A stretch of 40,501 bases of DNA from positions 1-40,501 of the forward strand of contig NZ_JAJNNZ010000022.1 of the NCBI RefSeq assembly GCF_022836845.1, written 5' to 3'. Position 1 is the first letter of the stretch; every line of letters starts with the position of its first letter. Positions 1 through 13,006 of this stretch are shown here, in pieces. The translations under genes were made by a program, and so were the position numbers. Source of the DNA: Vibrio gelatinilyticus. Its GTDB lineage: Bacteria > Pseudomonadota > Gammaproteobacteria > Enterobacterales > Vibrionaceae. Below the pieces are notes generated by a model that saw nothing but the letters and a program-made list of their open reading frames with translations, was not told the origin of the DNA and did not search any database.

Positions 1-32
1 AATCTTTGATTAAGATTTGACGAACCACTAGT

Positions 33-60
33 AAAAAGGGCATCATTTGATGCCCTTTTT
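33..60 (+). terminator. Rho-independent terminator of the upstream gene
   Basis: An 8-bp perfect stem, GGGCATCA / TGATGCCC with a 2-nt loop, is preceded by five A and followed by five T. The A-T flanks extend the stem, so it could work in both directions. It most likely ends the transcript arriving from left of the window (tuf or tRNA region in related genomes, which is inference). Confidence 0.85.
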
Positions 61-88
61 CTGCACTACACTTTAATGTGGTGCAAAC

Positions 89-111
89 TTCATCAATTTT
101 TGATTGATGAA
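89..111. other. perfect 9-bp inverted repeat upstream of secE
   Basis: TTCATCAAT and ATTGATGAA flank a 5-nt loop, followed by an A-rich run rather than a T run. It lies between the terminator at 33-60 and secE. It could be an RNA hairpin or an operator. I see no clear -35/-10 pair for secE in 112-254 and no tRNA gene here. Confidence 0.35.
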
Positions 112-254
112 ATTGTAAAAAAGAGTTTTAGAGGGCCGATCACTTGGCTTTCGTTGGTTTATGTTGGCATGACTGCAATTTGCCATCATTTAGGAATTAG
201 CCCTGCAGCAGCGGGGTTGTTGTCGTCTTATTAAGACTTTCACAGGTTGGTTTT

Positions 255-632
255 ATGAAAGCAAATGCTGAAACTCCTGATAGCTCTAGTGCAGCAGATA
301 CATTTAAGTGGATTATCGCTTTTGCTCTGTTAGCCGCTGCTGTTGTGGGGAATTACCTGTACGGTGAACTTTCTGTAGTGATCCGCGCTGCAGGTGTTGT
401 TGTACTTATCGCTTCTGCACTTGGTGTTGCAGCGACTACAATGAAAGGTAAAGCTGCAATTACGTTCGCTCGTGAATCTCGAGTAGAAGTACGCAAAGTT
501 GTTTGGCCTACACGTCAAGAAACCATGCAAACTTCATTTATTGTACTTGCAGTATGTATTGTTATGGCGCTCGCGTTATGGGGCATTGACGGCATTATGG
601 TTCGTCTTATTGCTTTCGTAACCGGGATATAG
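255..632 (+). CDS. secE: preprotein translocase subunit SecE
   Basis: A 125-aa inner-membrane protein with three hydrophobic segments: two near residues 18-34 and 40-60, and a C-terminal one near 95-118. Between them is the SecE signature region (about residues 72-92), with the motif EVRKVVWPTRQET. It is the essential clamp subunit of the SecYEG translocon. The length matches the three-TM enterobacterial type. nusG follows 13 nt downstream, the classical secE-nusG pair, so the two are probably co-transcribed. The ribosome binding site is weak (CAGG about 9 nt before ATG). Confidence 0.97.
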   Translation: MKANAETPDSSSAADTFKWIIAFALLAAAVVGNYLYGELSVVIRAAGVVVLIASALGVAATTMKGKAAITFARESRVEVRKVVWPTRQETMQTSFIVLAVCIVMALALWGIDGIMVRLIAFVTGI

Positions 633-645
633 AGGGTTTTAATTC

Positions 646-1194
646 ATGAGTGAAGCTCCAAAAAAACGCTGGTATGTAGTTCAAGCCTTTTCAGGTTTTG
701 AAGGCCGTGTCTCACAATCACTTCGCGAGCACATCAAAATGCACGCTATGGAAGAGTACTTCGGTGAAGTTCTTGTTCCTACAGAAGAAGTTGTAGAGAT
801 GCGCGCAGGCCAACGCCGTAAGAGTGAACGCAAGTTCTTCCCAGGTTACGTTCTTGTTCAAATGATTATGAACGATGAATCATGGCACCTAGTACGCAGT
901 GTGCCGCGTGTCATGGGCTTCATTGGTGGTACCTCAGATCGTCCTGCACCTATTACAGACAAAGAAGCGGATGCAATTCTCAATCGTCTTGAGAAAGCAA
1001 GTGAAGCTCCTCGTCCTAAGACGATGTTTGAAGCAGGTGAAGTGGTACGTGTTAATGATGGTCCATTTGCTGACTTTAACGGTACCGTTGAAGAAGTGGA
1101 TTATGACAAGAGCCGCGTTAAAGTGTCTGTATCGATCTTTGGTCGTGCAACACCGGTTGAGCTCGAATTTGGTCAAGTCGAAAAACTTGATTAA
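646..1194 (+). CDS. nusG: transcription termination/antitermination factor NusG
   Basis: 182 aa, as in E. coli. The N-terminal NGN domain opens with KKRWYVVQAFSGFE and binds RNA polymerase. The C-terminal KOW domain (about residues 125-180, GEVVRVNDGPFADFNG) contacts Rho or ribosomal S10. NusG couples transcription to translation and stimulates Rho. It has an AGAGGG-type ribosome binding site and sits directly after secE. A hairpin with a T run follows at 1221-1254. Confidence 0.98.
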   Translation: MSEAPKKRWYVVQAFSGFEGRVSQSLREHIKMHAMEEYFGEVLVPTEEVVEMRAGQRRKSERKFFPGYVLVQMIMNDESWHLVRSVPRVMGFIGGTSDRPAPITDKEADAILNRLEKASEAPRPKTMFEAGEVVRVNDGPFADFNGTVEEVDYDKSRVKVSVSIFGRATPVELEFGQVEKLD

Positions 1195-1212
1195 AAAAAC
1201 ACCTTTTTAGGG

Positions 1213-1241
1213 TTGTTAATGGCGCGAATTATGCTTATAAT
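1213..1241 (+). promoter_or_regulatory. sigma-70 promoter of rplKA
   Basis: TTGTTA at 1213-1218, a 17-nt spacer and a consensus TATAAT at 1236-1241. It lies about 97 nt upstream of rplK, so transcripts start near 1248 and carry a leader. The -10 sits inside the hairpin annotated at 1221-1254. Confidence 0.8.
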
Positions 1242-1254
1242 TTCGCGCCTTTTT
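1221..1254 (+). terminator. terminator-like hairpin after nusG, overlapping the rplK promoter
   Basis: GGCGCGAA-TTAT pairs with ATAATTTCGCGCC through one bulge and is followed by five T. As RNA from upstream it would form a good intrinsic terminator for secE-nusG. The same bases hold the TATAAT of the rplK promoter. Confidence 0.65.
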
Positions 1255-1337
1255 ACAGGTATTACTGTAAAAAGTTTTTTCAAAACACGGGGAGCTCTCC
1301 ACACGGATAGCGTTTGAACCCAAAATTAGGAAATATC
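1250..1337 (+). promoter_or_regulatory. leader of the L11 operon (probable L1 autoregulatory site)
   Basis: The untranslated leader of rplK-rplA contains a GGGGAGCTCTCC self-complementary segment shortly before the AGGAAA ribosome binding site. In E. coli, L1 represses this operon by binding a 23S-like structure at the same position. The structural equivalence here is inferred from position only. Confidence 0.45.
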
Positions 1338-1766
1338 ATGGCTAAGAAAGTTGAAGCTTATATCAAGTTGCAAGTTGCAGCTGGTATGGCAAACCCAAGT
1401 CCACCGGTTGGTCCTGCTCTAGGTCAACACGGCGTGAACATCATGGAATTCTGTAAAGCGTTCAACGCAAAAACAGAATCTGTTGAGAAAGGTCTACCTA
1501 CTCCAGTAGTTATTACTGTATACAACGACCGTTCATTCACATTCGTAACTAAGACTCCACCTGCTGCTGTTCTTCTTAAGAAAGCGGCTGGCGTTAAGTC
1601 TGGTTCTGGTCGTCCAAACACTGAAAAAGTGGGTACTGTGACTGACGCTCAAATCCAAGAAATCGCAGAAACTAAAGCTGCTGATATGACTGGTGCTGAC
1701 ATTGAAGCAATGAAGCGTTCTATTGCGGGTACTGCTCGTTCAATGGGCCTAGTGGTAGAGGGTTAA
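1338..1766 (+). CDS. rplK: 50S ribosomal protein L11
   Basis: 142 aa, the standard length, beginning MAKKVEAYIKLQV. I choose the ATG at 1338, which has AGGAAA upstream, over an in-frame ATG eight codons earlier that would add non-conserved residues. It binds the GTPase-associated centre of 23S rRNA through its C-terminal domain, and the proline-rich N-terminal domain (PSPPVGPALGQHG) contacts factors. It is co-transcribed with rplA, 4 nt downstream. Confidence 0.98.
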   Translation: MAKKVEAYIKLQVAAGMANPSPPVGPALGQHGVNIMEFCKAFNAKTESVEKGLPTPVVITVYNDRSFTFVTKTPPAAVLLKKAAGVKSGSGRPNTEKVGTVTDAQIQEIAETKAADMTGADIEAMKRSIAGTARSMGLVVEG

Positions 1767-1770
1767 GATC

Positions 1771-2472
1771 ATGGCAAAACTTACTAAGCGTATGCGCGTA
1801 ATCCGCGACAAAGTTGAAGTAACTAAAGAATACGACATCAACGAAGCTGTAGCTCTTCTTAAAGAACTAGCAACGGCTAAATTCGTTGAGTCTGTAGACG
1901 TTGCTGTTAACCTAGGCATCGATGCTCGTAAATCTGACCAGAACGTACGTGGTGCAACTGTACTACCTCACGGTACTGGCCGCGAAATCCGCGTTGCAGT
2001 GTTCACTCAAGGTGCAAACGCTGAAGCAGCTAAAGAAGCTGGCGCAGACATCGTAGGTATGGAAGATCTTGCTGAGCAAGTGAAGAAGGGCGAAATGAAC
2101 TTCGACGTAGTGGTTGCTTCTCCAGATGCAATGCGCGTTGTTGGTCAACTAGGTACTATCCTAGGTCCACGCGGCCTTATGCCAAACCCGAAAGTTGGTA
2201 CTGTAACTCCTAACGTTGCTGAAGCGGTTAAGAACGCTAAAGCTGGTCAGGTTCGTTACCGTAACGACAAAAACGGCATCATTCACACTACTATCGGTAA
2301 AGTGAATTTCGAAGCGAACCAACTACAAGAGAACCTAGAAGCTCTACTAGTTGCGCTTAAGAAAGCGAAGCCGTCTTCAGCGAAAGGTACTTTCCTGAAG
2401 AAAGTAAGCATCTCTACTACTATGGGTGCTGGTGTTTCTGTAGATCAAACTACATTAGACACTCAAGCTTAA
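1771..2472 (+). CDS. rplA: 50S ribosomal protein L1
   Basis: 233 aa, against 234 in E. coli. It carries the L1 signature around residues 120-140 (LGTILGPRGLMPNPKVGT). It is part of the L1 stalk that guides deacylated tRNA out of the E site, and in E. coli it also represses its own operon. It is the second gene of rplK-rplA, and a new promoter for rplJL starts immediately after its stop codon. Confidence 0.98.
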   Translation: MAKLTKRMRVIRDKVEVTKEYDINEAVALLKELATAKFVESVDVAVNLGIDARKSDQNVRGATVLPHGTGREIRVAVFTQGANAEAAKEAGADIVGMEDLAEQVKKGEMNFDVVVASPDAMRVVGQLGTILGPRGLMPNPKVGTVTPNVAEAVKNAKAGQVRYRNDKNGIIHTTIGKVNFEANQLQENLEALLVALKKAKPSSAKGTFLKKVSISTTMGAGVSVDQTTLDTQA

Positions 2473-2476
2473 TAGC

Positions 2477-2504
2477 TTGCATGGGCGTGAAATTTGTGTA
2501 TAAT
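2477..2504 (+). promoter_or_regulatory. sigma-70 promoter of rplJL-rpoBC
   Basis: TTGCAT at 2477-2482, a 16-nt spacer and TATAAT at 2499-2504. The block from the spacer to past the -10 closely resembles the rplK promoter: both have a GGCG-TGAA-like start and TTGCGCC or TTCGCGCC after the -10, so the two share architecture. Confidence 0.75.
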
Positions 2505-2509
2505 TTTGC

Positions 2510-2732
2510 GCCTATCAAATTTGTGGTTGAGGCTGAAACTCCTTAGTGAATTTAGCCTCCATCCAAGACCGTAGGCGTTCTGTAAAGAACTTAATACTAC
2601 CTACGTAGATGGTGCCAGACTGAAAGAAAGCTAAACTTTATTGATTATCTTTCTTCTGGAAAAAGCACCGTATGAACTCCCAAAATCGTGTAGATTTCGG
2701 GTGGTGTAAAAACAACCAGGAGTAAATCCCAG
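2510..2732 (+). ncRNA. ribosomal protein L10 leader
   Basis: A long structured 5' UTR ahead of rplJ. It contains the conserved segment around 2567-2710, with GTAGGCG/CTACCTACG complementarity and the AGAAAG/CTTTCTTCTGG stem near 2620-2660. It ends in ACCAGGAG before the rplJ ATG. In enterobacteria L10-(L7/L12)4 binds this RNA to repress translation. The match is by position and general layout. Confidence 0.7.
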
Positions 2733-3227
2733 ATGGCTTTAAACCTTCAAGACAAAAAAGCAATTGTTGCTGAAGTCAACGAAGCAGCCAGTGGTGCACT
2801 TTCTGCAGTTGTAGCTGATTCTCGTGGCGTTGAAGTGGGCGCGATGACTTCTCTACGTAAACAGGCGCGTGAAGCGGGTGTTTACATGAGAGTTGTTCGT
2901 AACACTCTTGCACGCCGTGCAGTAGAAGGTACTGAGTACGAGTGTCTAACTGACACTTTCACTGGTCCTACTCTACTTGCATTCTCTAATGAGCACCCAG
3001 GTGCTGCAGCGCGTCTTTTCAAAGACTTCGCTAAAGAGAATAAAGATTTCGAGATCAAAGCTGCTGCATTTGAAGGCGCAGTTACTGATGCTGATGTACT
3101 AGCGACACTACCAACTTACGACGAAGCAATTGCACGCCTAATGATGTGCATGAAAGAAGCTTCTGCAGGCAAGCTGGTACGTACTATCGCTGCACTACGC
3201 GACCAAAAAGAAGAAGCTGCGGCTTAA
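2733..3227 (+). CDS. rplJ: 50S ribosomal protein L10
   Basis: 164 aa starting MALNLQDKKAIVAEVNEAAS, close to the E. coli length. The N-terminal domain anchors to 23S rRNA, and the C-terminal alpha-helix, here ending in an E/A-rich tail, recruits L7/L12 dimers to form the ribosomal stalk. It has a strong CAGGAG ribosome binding site and is the first gene of the rplJL-rpoBC transcript. Confidence 0.98.
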   Translation: MALNLQDKKAIVAEVNEAASGALSAVVADSRGVEVGAMTSLRKQAREAGVYMRVVRNTLARRAVEGTEYECLTDTFTGPTLLAFSNEHPGAAARLFKDFAKENKDFEIKAAAFEGAVTDADVLATLPTYDEAIARLMMCMKEASAGKLVRTIAALRDQKEEAAA

Positions 3228-3284
3228 GCCTTGCTTTTCACTGGTTGCTATTTAAACTTATTGTTGACTTAAAAGAGAATTGTT

Positions 3285-3653
3285 ATGTCTATTACTAACG
3301 AGCAAATCCTAGACGCAGTTGCAGAAATGTCTGTAATGCAAGTTGTTGAGCTTATCGAAGCTATGGAAGAGAAATTCGGCGTATCTGCTGCAGCTGCTGT
3401 TGTAGCTGGTGGCGCTGCAGCTGGCGAAGCTGCTGCTGAGCAAACTGAATTCGACGTAATCCTAACTGCTGCTGGCGGTAACAAAGTTTCTGTTATCAAA
3501 GCAGTACGTGGCGCAACAGGTCTAGGCCTTAAAGAAGCTAAAGGTCTTGTAGACTCAGCTCCTGCAGCACTTAAAGAAGGTGTTGACAAAGCTGAAGCTG
3601 AAGCTCTTAAAGCTCAGCTAGAAGAAGCTGGTGCTTCTGTTGAAATTAAGTAA
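3285..3653 (+). CDS. rplL: 50S ribosomal protein L7/L12
   Basis: 122 aa. It has an N-terminal dimerisation domain (about residues 1-32), an alanine-rich hinge (about 35-53) and a C-terminal factor-binding domain with the conserved AVRGATGLGLKEAKGLV segment. This is the mobile stalk protein that recruits translation GTPases. An AGAGAA ribosome binding site precedes it. A processing/attenuation hairpin region separates it from rpoB. Confidence 0.98.
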   Translation: MSITNEQILDAVAEMSVMQVVELIEAMEEKFGVSAAAAVVAGGAAAGEAAAEQTEFDVILTAAGGNKVSVIKAVRGATGLGLKEAKGLVDSAPAALKEGVDKAEAEALKAQLEEAGASVEIK

Positions 3654-3668
3654 TTATTACTTAATTTC

Positions 3669-3716
3669 TTAGCCGAAAGGCTAATGGCTGGTGGTTTATT
3701 GACCACCGGCCTTTTT
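3669..3716 (+). terminator. rplL-rpoB attenuator hairpins
   Basis: There are two hairpins in series: TTAGCC-GAAA-GGCTAA (3669-3684), then GGCTGGTGG / CCACCGGCC (3686-3711) followed by TTTTT. In E. coli a partial terminator plus RNase III processing here lowers rpoBC relative to the ribosomal genes. The hairpin and T run are seen; partial read-through is inferred because rpoB has no obvious strong promoter of its own. Confidence 0.75.
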
Positions 3717-3900
3717 GCGCTGTAGGGTACAGGTGAATTTTCCCGCTGTTTAAGCACCTCTATCCATGCAAAAAGCGTCGATTCCTTCCAAGGTTTGGCG
3801 TTCTACAGTAAACAGTTGTTAGTCACTGTCCCTTTACCCGCCTTAAGTAACTAGGTTGGGCGGACAGTTTGGGTCACTTATCAGCGAGCTGAGGAACCCC

Positions 3901-6900
3901 ATGGTTTACTCTTATACCGAGAAAAAGCGCATCCGTAAGGACTTTGGTACTCGTCCACAAGTTTTGGACATTCCATACCTGCTATCGATCCAGCTCGATT
4001 CGTTCGACAAATTTATCGAACAGGATCCTGAAGGACAATACGGACTCGAAGCGGCTTTTCGTTCTGTATTTCCGATTCAGAGCTACAATGGCAACTCTGA
4101 GCTGCAATACGTTAGCTATCGTCTTGGCGAGCCAGTTTTTGATGTTAAAGAATGTCAAATTCGCGGCGTTACTTATTCAAAACCACTACGCGTAAAACTG
4201 CGCCTAGTTATTTTTGATAGAGACGCACCGGCAGGTACTGTAAAAGACATTAAAGAACAAGAAGTCTACATGGGCGAGATTCCGCTTATGACAGACAATG
4301 GTACCTTTGTAATCAATGGTACTGAGAGGGTTATCGTATCCCAGCTGCACCGAAGCCCAGGCGTGTTCTTCGACAGCGATAAGGGTAAGACCCACTCATC
4401 AGGTAAAGTTCTTTATAACGCACGTGTTATTCCTTACCGTGGTTCATGGCTCGATTTCGAGTTTGATCCTAAGGATAACCTGTACGTACGTATCGACCGT
4501 CGTCGTAAACTACCAGCATCGATCATTCTTCGTGCACTAGGTAAAACTTCTGAAGAGATCCTAGATCTATTCTTCGAGAAGATTAACTTCGAAGTGAAAG
4601 ACCAAACTCTGCTAATGGAGTTGCTGCCAGAGCGTCTACGTGGTGAAACTGCGTCGTTCGATATCGAAGCGAATGGTAAAACTTACGTCGAGACAGGTCG
4701 TCGTGTTACGGCACGTCACATCCGTCAGCTTGAAAAAGATGGCGTTGAGTTTATCGAAGTACCTGTTGAGTACATCGTAGGCAAAGTTGCATCGAAAGAT
4801 TACATCAACGAAGCAACGGGCGAGATCATTGTTGGTGCAAACCAAGAGATTAGCCTTGAAGCCTTGGCGAACCTATCTCAAGCTGGCCATAAGCAGCTTG
4901 AAGTACTGTTCACAAACGACCTAGACCATGGTCCGTTTATGTCAGACACATTACGTGTTGACAGTACAGTTGATCGCATCTCTGCATTGGTAGAAATCTA
5001 CCGCATGATGCGCCCTGGTGAGCCACCAACGAAAGAAGCTGCAGAAGCACTATTCGAAAGCCTATTCTTCTCTGAAGAGCGTTATGACCTATCGACTGTT
5101 GGTCGTATGAAGTTTAACAGCTCTATCGGTCGTGAAGACGCTCTAGAGCAAGGCACACTTGATGAAACAGACATCATCGAAGTGATGAAGAAGCTTATCG
5201 CGATCCGTAACGGTATCGGTGAAGTCGATGATATCGACCACCTTGGTAACCGTCGTATCCGTAGCGTAGGTGAGATGGCTGAAAACCAATTCCGTGTTGG
5301 TTTAGTACGTGTAGAACGTGCGGTTAAAGAGCGTCTTAGCCTTGGTGACCTTGATGCAATCATGCCTCAAGATCTTATCAACGCGAAACCTATTTCTGCT
5401 GCTGTTAAAGAATTCTTTGGCTCTTCACAGCTTTCACAGTTTATGGACCAAAACAACCCACTATCAGAAGTGACGCACAAACGTCGTATTTCTGCATTGG
5501 GTCCAGGCGGTCTAACTCGTGAACGCGCAGGCTTTGAAGTACGTGACGTTCACGTAACTCACTACGGTCGTCTATGTCCGATCGAAACGCCTGAAGGTCC
5601 AAACATCGGTTTGATTAACTCATTGTCAGCGTTTGCGCGTTGTAACGAGTATGGTTTCCTAGAAACACCATACCGTCGCGTTGTTGATGGTGTAGTAACT
5701 GACGAAGTTGATTACCTATCTGCAATCGAAGAAGGCCAATTTGTTATCGCACAGGCTAACGCTGCGTTAACAACTGAAGGCGGCTTCGAAGAAGAGCTAA
5801 TCACTGCTCGTCAAAAAGGTGAATCTGGTCTTCACCCACGTGACCATGTTAACTACATGGACGTTGCAACCAACCAAGTAGTATCTATCGCTGCTTCGCT
5901 TATCCCGTTCCTAGAACACGATGATGCGAACCGTGCATTGATGGGTGCGAACATGCAACGTCAAGCTGTTCCAACTCTGAGAGCTGACAAGCCTCTAGTT
6001 GGTACTGGTATTGAGCGCAATGTTGCGGTTGACTCTGGTGTAACAGCAGTAGCGAAACGTGGCGGTATGGTGCAGTCTGTAGACGCATCTCGTATCGTAA
6101 TCAAAGTTAACGAAGATGAGCTGATTCCTGGCGAAGCTGGTATCGACATCTACAACTTAACTAAGTACACACGTTCGAACCAGAACACTTGTATTAACCA
6201 GCGCCCAACTGTACTACCTGGTGAACCAGTAGCACGTGGAGACGTTCTTGCTGATGGTCCTTCTACAGACCTTGGTGAGCTAGCGCTTGGTCAAAACATG
6301 CGTATCGCGTTCATGCCTTGGAACGGTTATAACTTCGAAGACTCGATCTTAGTATCTGAGCGCGTAGTTCAAGAAGACCGCTTCACGACTATTCACATTC
6401 AAGAACTATCTTGTGTGGCACGTGATACTAAGCTGGGTTCTGAAGAGATCACGGCGGATATTCCAAACGTAGGTGAATCTGCTCTGTCTAAACTGGACGA
6501 GTCAGGTATCGTTTACATTGGTGCTGAAGTTAAGGGTGGCGACATCCTGGTTGGTAAAGTAACCCCTAAAGGTGAAACTCAACTAACGCCTGAAGAGAAG
6601 CTACTACGTGCAATCTTCGGTGAAAAAGCATCTGATGTTAAAGATACGTCACTACGTGTACCGAACTCTGTTTCTGGTACCATCATTGACGTTCAAGTCT
6701 TCACTCGCGATGGCGTAGAGAAAGACAAACGTGCTCTTGAAATTGAGCAGATGCAGCTGAAAGAAGCGAAGAAAGACCTAACTGAAGAATTCCAGATTCT
6801 TGAGGGTGGCCTTCTAAACCGTGTTCGCGCTGTACTTCTTCAAGGTGGTTACTCAGAAGCTAAGCTTGATACAACTGATCGTAAGAGATGGTTAGAGCTA

Positions 6901-7929
6901 ACGCTAGAAGACGATGCACTGCAGTCTCAACTTGAGCAACTAGCAGAGCAATACGACGAGCTAAAAGCAGACTTCGATAAGAAGTTTGAAACTAAGCGTC
7001 GTAAGATCACTCAAGGTGATGATCTAGCGCCTGGCGTTCTTAAGATCGTTAAAGTTTACCTAGCGGTTAAACGTCGTATCCAGCCTGGTGATAAGATGGC
7101 CGGTCGTCACGGTAACAAGGGTGTAATCTCTAAGATCAACCCTGTTGAAGACATGCCATACGATGAGAAGGGTCAACCTGTCGACATCGTACTAAACCCA
7201 CTGGGTGTACCGTCTCGTATGAACATCGGTCAGATCCTTGAGGTTCACTTAGGTCTGGCAGCGAAAGGTATCGGTGACAAGATCAACCAGATGGTGAAAG
7301 AGCAGCAAGAGTTGGCGAAATTCCGCGAATTCCTGCAAAAAGTTTACGATCTTGGCGATACTCGCCAGAAAGTAGACATTGCTGAACTGTCTGATGATCA
7401 AGTTCGTACCTTGGTTGGCAACTTGCGTGGTGGTCTACCAATTGCAACGCCAGTATTTGATGGTGCAACTGAAGGCTCCATTAAAGAACTGTTGAAGCTT
7501 GGTGACTTGCCAGAATCTGGTCAGCTAACGTTGTTTGATGGTCGCACAGGTGATGCGTTTGAGCGTCCTGTAACTGTTGGTTACATGTACATGCTGAAAC
7601 TGAACCACCTTGTTGATGACAAGATGCACGCTCGTTCGACTGGTTCGTACAGCCTAGTAACTCAGCAACCACTTGGTGGTAAAGCTCAGTTCGGTGGTCA
7701 GCGTTTCGGTGAGATGGAAGTATGGGCACTAGAAGCATACGGTGCTGCTTACACGCTACAAGAAATGCTAACGGTTAAGTCGGATGACGTTAACGGCCGT
7801 ACCAAGATGTATAAGAACATCGTTGATGGTAACCACAGCATGGAACCTGGCATGCCAGAATCGTTCAACGTATTGTTGAAAGAGATCCGCTCGCTAGGTA
7901 TCAACATCGAGCTAGAAGACGAAGAGTAA
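3901..7929 (+). CDS. rpoB: DNA-directed RNA polymerase beta subunit
   Basis: 1342 aa, the E. coli length, when started at the ATG at 3901 (MVYSYTEKKRIRKDFG) preceded by GAGG. An upstream in-frame start 15 codons earlier adds non-conserved residues. The rifampicin-binding segment near residue 510 (SQLSQFMDQNNPLSE) reads as wild type. Further on are conserved beta blocks such as KMAGRHGNKGV in the active-site region. It forms the catalytic core with RpoC, which follows after 81 nt. Confidence 0.98.
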   Translation: MVYSYTEKKRIRKDFGTRPQVLDIPYLLSIQLDSFDKFIEQDPEGQYGLEAAFRSVFPIQSYNGNSELQYVSYRLGEPVFDVKECQIRGVTYSKPLRVKLRLVIFDRDAPAGTVKDIKEQEVYMGEIPLMTDNGTFVINGTERVIVSQLHRSPGVFFDSDKGKTHSSGKVLYNARVIPYRGSWLDFEFDPKDNLYVRIDRRRKLPASIILRALGKTSEEILDLFFEKINFEVKDQTLLMELLPERLRGETASFDIEANGKTYVETGRRVTARHIRQLEKDGVEFIEVPVEYIVGKVASKDYINEATGEIIVGANQEISLEALANLSQAGHKQLEVLFTNDLDHGPFMSDTLRVDSTVDRISALVEIYRMMRPGEPPTKEAAEALFESLFFSEERYDLSTVGRMKFNSSIGREDALEQGTLDETDIIEVMKKLIAIRNGIGEVDDIDHLGNRRIRSVGEMAENQFRVGLVRVERAVKERLSLGDLDAIMPQDLINAKPISAAVKEFFGSSQLSQFMDQNNPLSEVTHKRRISALGPGGLTRERAGFEVRDVHVTHYGRLCPIETPEGPNIGLINSLSAFARCNEYGFLETPYRRVVDGVVTDEVDYLSAIEEGQFVIAQANAALTTEGGFEEELITARQKGESGLHPRDHVNYMDVATNQVVSIAASLIPFLEHDDANRALMGANMQRQAVPTLRADKPLVGTGIERNVAVDSGVTAVAKRGGMVQSVDASRIVIKVNEDELIPGEAGIDIYNLTKYTRSNQNTCINQRPTVLPGEPVARGDVLADGPSTDLGELALGQNMRIAFMPWNGYNFEDSILVSERVVQEDRFTTIHIQELSCVARDTKLGSEEITADIPNVGESALSKLDESGIVYIGAEVKGGDILVGKVTPKGETQLTPEEKLLRAIFGEKASDVKDTSLRVPNSVSGTIIDVQVFTRDGVEKDKRALEIEQMQLKEAKKDLTEEFQILEGGLLNRVRAVLLQGGYSEAKLDTTDRKRWLELTLEDDALQSQLEQLAEQYDELKADFDKKFETKRRKITQGDDLAPGVLKIVKVYLAVKRRIQPGDKMAGRHGNKGVISKINPVEDMPYDEKGQPVDIVLNPLGVPSRMNIGQILEVHLGLAAKGIGDKINQMVKEQQELAKFREFLQKVYDLGDTRQKVDIAELSDDQVRTLVGNLRGGLPIATPVFDGATEGSIKELLKLGDLPESGQLTLFDGRTGDAFERPVTVGYMYMLKLNHLVDDKMHARSTGSYSLVTQQPLGGKAQFGGQRFGEMEVWALEAYGAAYTLQEMLTVKSDDVNGRTKMYKNIVDGNHSMEPGMPESFNVLLKEIRSLGINIELEDEE

Positions 7930-8010
7930 TCCTTTCGGATTATTTGGTAGAAAGGTGCTCGCTCTATAGTTTAAGAGCGGGCTCCTTTTAACTCCTTACA
8001 GGAGCTGATT

Positions 8011-12210
<4,200 letters not shown>

Positions 12211-12224
12211 TCGTAAAGAGTAAG

Positions 12225-12252
12225 AAAAAAGGCGCCTAAAGGCGCCTTTTTT
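12225..12252 (+). terminator. terminator of the rpoBC operon
   Basis: GGCGCC-TAAA-GGCGCC is flanked by six A and six T, which extend the stem to 12 bp. The symmetry allows use from both sides, so it could also stop leftward read-through from rsd. Confidence 0.93.
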
Positions 12253-12355
12253 GTGTCTGTATTTTCAGAAGAAGAATAATTCCTAGTTCCTAGGAGCGTG
12301 TCTAGTCTCCCTTTCCTAGGAATGAGTAACAGAGTACCCCCCAGTAAACCTGAAT

Positions 12356-12844
12356 TTATGCTCCTGGTGGCATCGCTAAGCTGTCAGCAATAAGTTGAAT
12401 AAGCTGATCTTCTACCTCAAAACGAAACTCCAATATTTCACCCGCTTTAGACATATCTTGTTCAAAATGAGGTAAGTCATCATCGACTTTAACTTTTACG
12501 TACTTGTCGTTGAATTCAAGCAGAGGTTCGGTCGTCATGACAATTTTGGCGTAAGTGCTGTCTATTTCATTATTGGTCTTAAAGCCAGTCGCTTTCCATT
12601 TATCCATGACCATTTCATAGATCTTAAAATGACCTTCGGAAATGTAATCAACAAGGTGATCACAAAATGAGGTGACCTCTTTCGTGGATGGAAGTTCACA
12701 GACATTTGAGGGAGTAGACGTGGGTTGTAGCGCAGCGAGGTGACAGTACTCTACTATCAGAGCTTGTCTGGTTTCTAGCCAATGGTCAATGACTTCACTG
12801 GAACCACCCCATTGATCTTGTACTTGTTTGAATCTATTTAGCAT
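12356..12844 (-). CDS. rsd: regulator of sigma-70, Rsd/AlgQ family
   Basis: 162 aa from the ATG at 12844, which has GAGG 8 nt upstream and gives MLNRFKQVQDQW, aligning with the start of E. coli Rsd. A longer in-frame start exists but lacks conservation. It is an all-helical protein with the family pattern VIDHWLETRQALIVEYCHL and CDHLVDYISEGHFKIYE. Rsd binds RpoD region 4 and sequesters it in stationary phase. It is divergent from nudC, as in enterobacteria. Confidence 0.93.
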   Translation of the reverse strand: MLNRFKQVQDQWGGSSEVIDHWLETRQALIVEYCHLAALQPTSTPSNVCELPSTKEVTSFCDHLVDYISEGHFKIYEMVMDKWKATGFKTNNEIDSTYAKIVMTTEPLLEFNDKYVKVKVDDDLPHFEQDMSKAGEILEFRFEVEDQLIQLIADSLAMPPGA

Positions 12845-13006
12845 GACCATGTCCTCATGATCGGGACCGCAAGGCTGCAGTCTCATTTTTAGCGACAAAC
12901 GAATTGTTTTTAATTTTATTCACCAACATCGAAAATCGCATTTTCTCGCTGGTATGAATTTAGATTGCCAGTAAAATGGTTGAACTGCAAGCGGCGAGGA
13001 CGCCAT

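Noticed and set aside
61..254. Possible tRNA gene upstream of secE, as in some relatives
   Set aside because: No cloverleaf, no GGTTCGA-type T-loop and no CCA end could be found.
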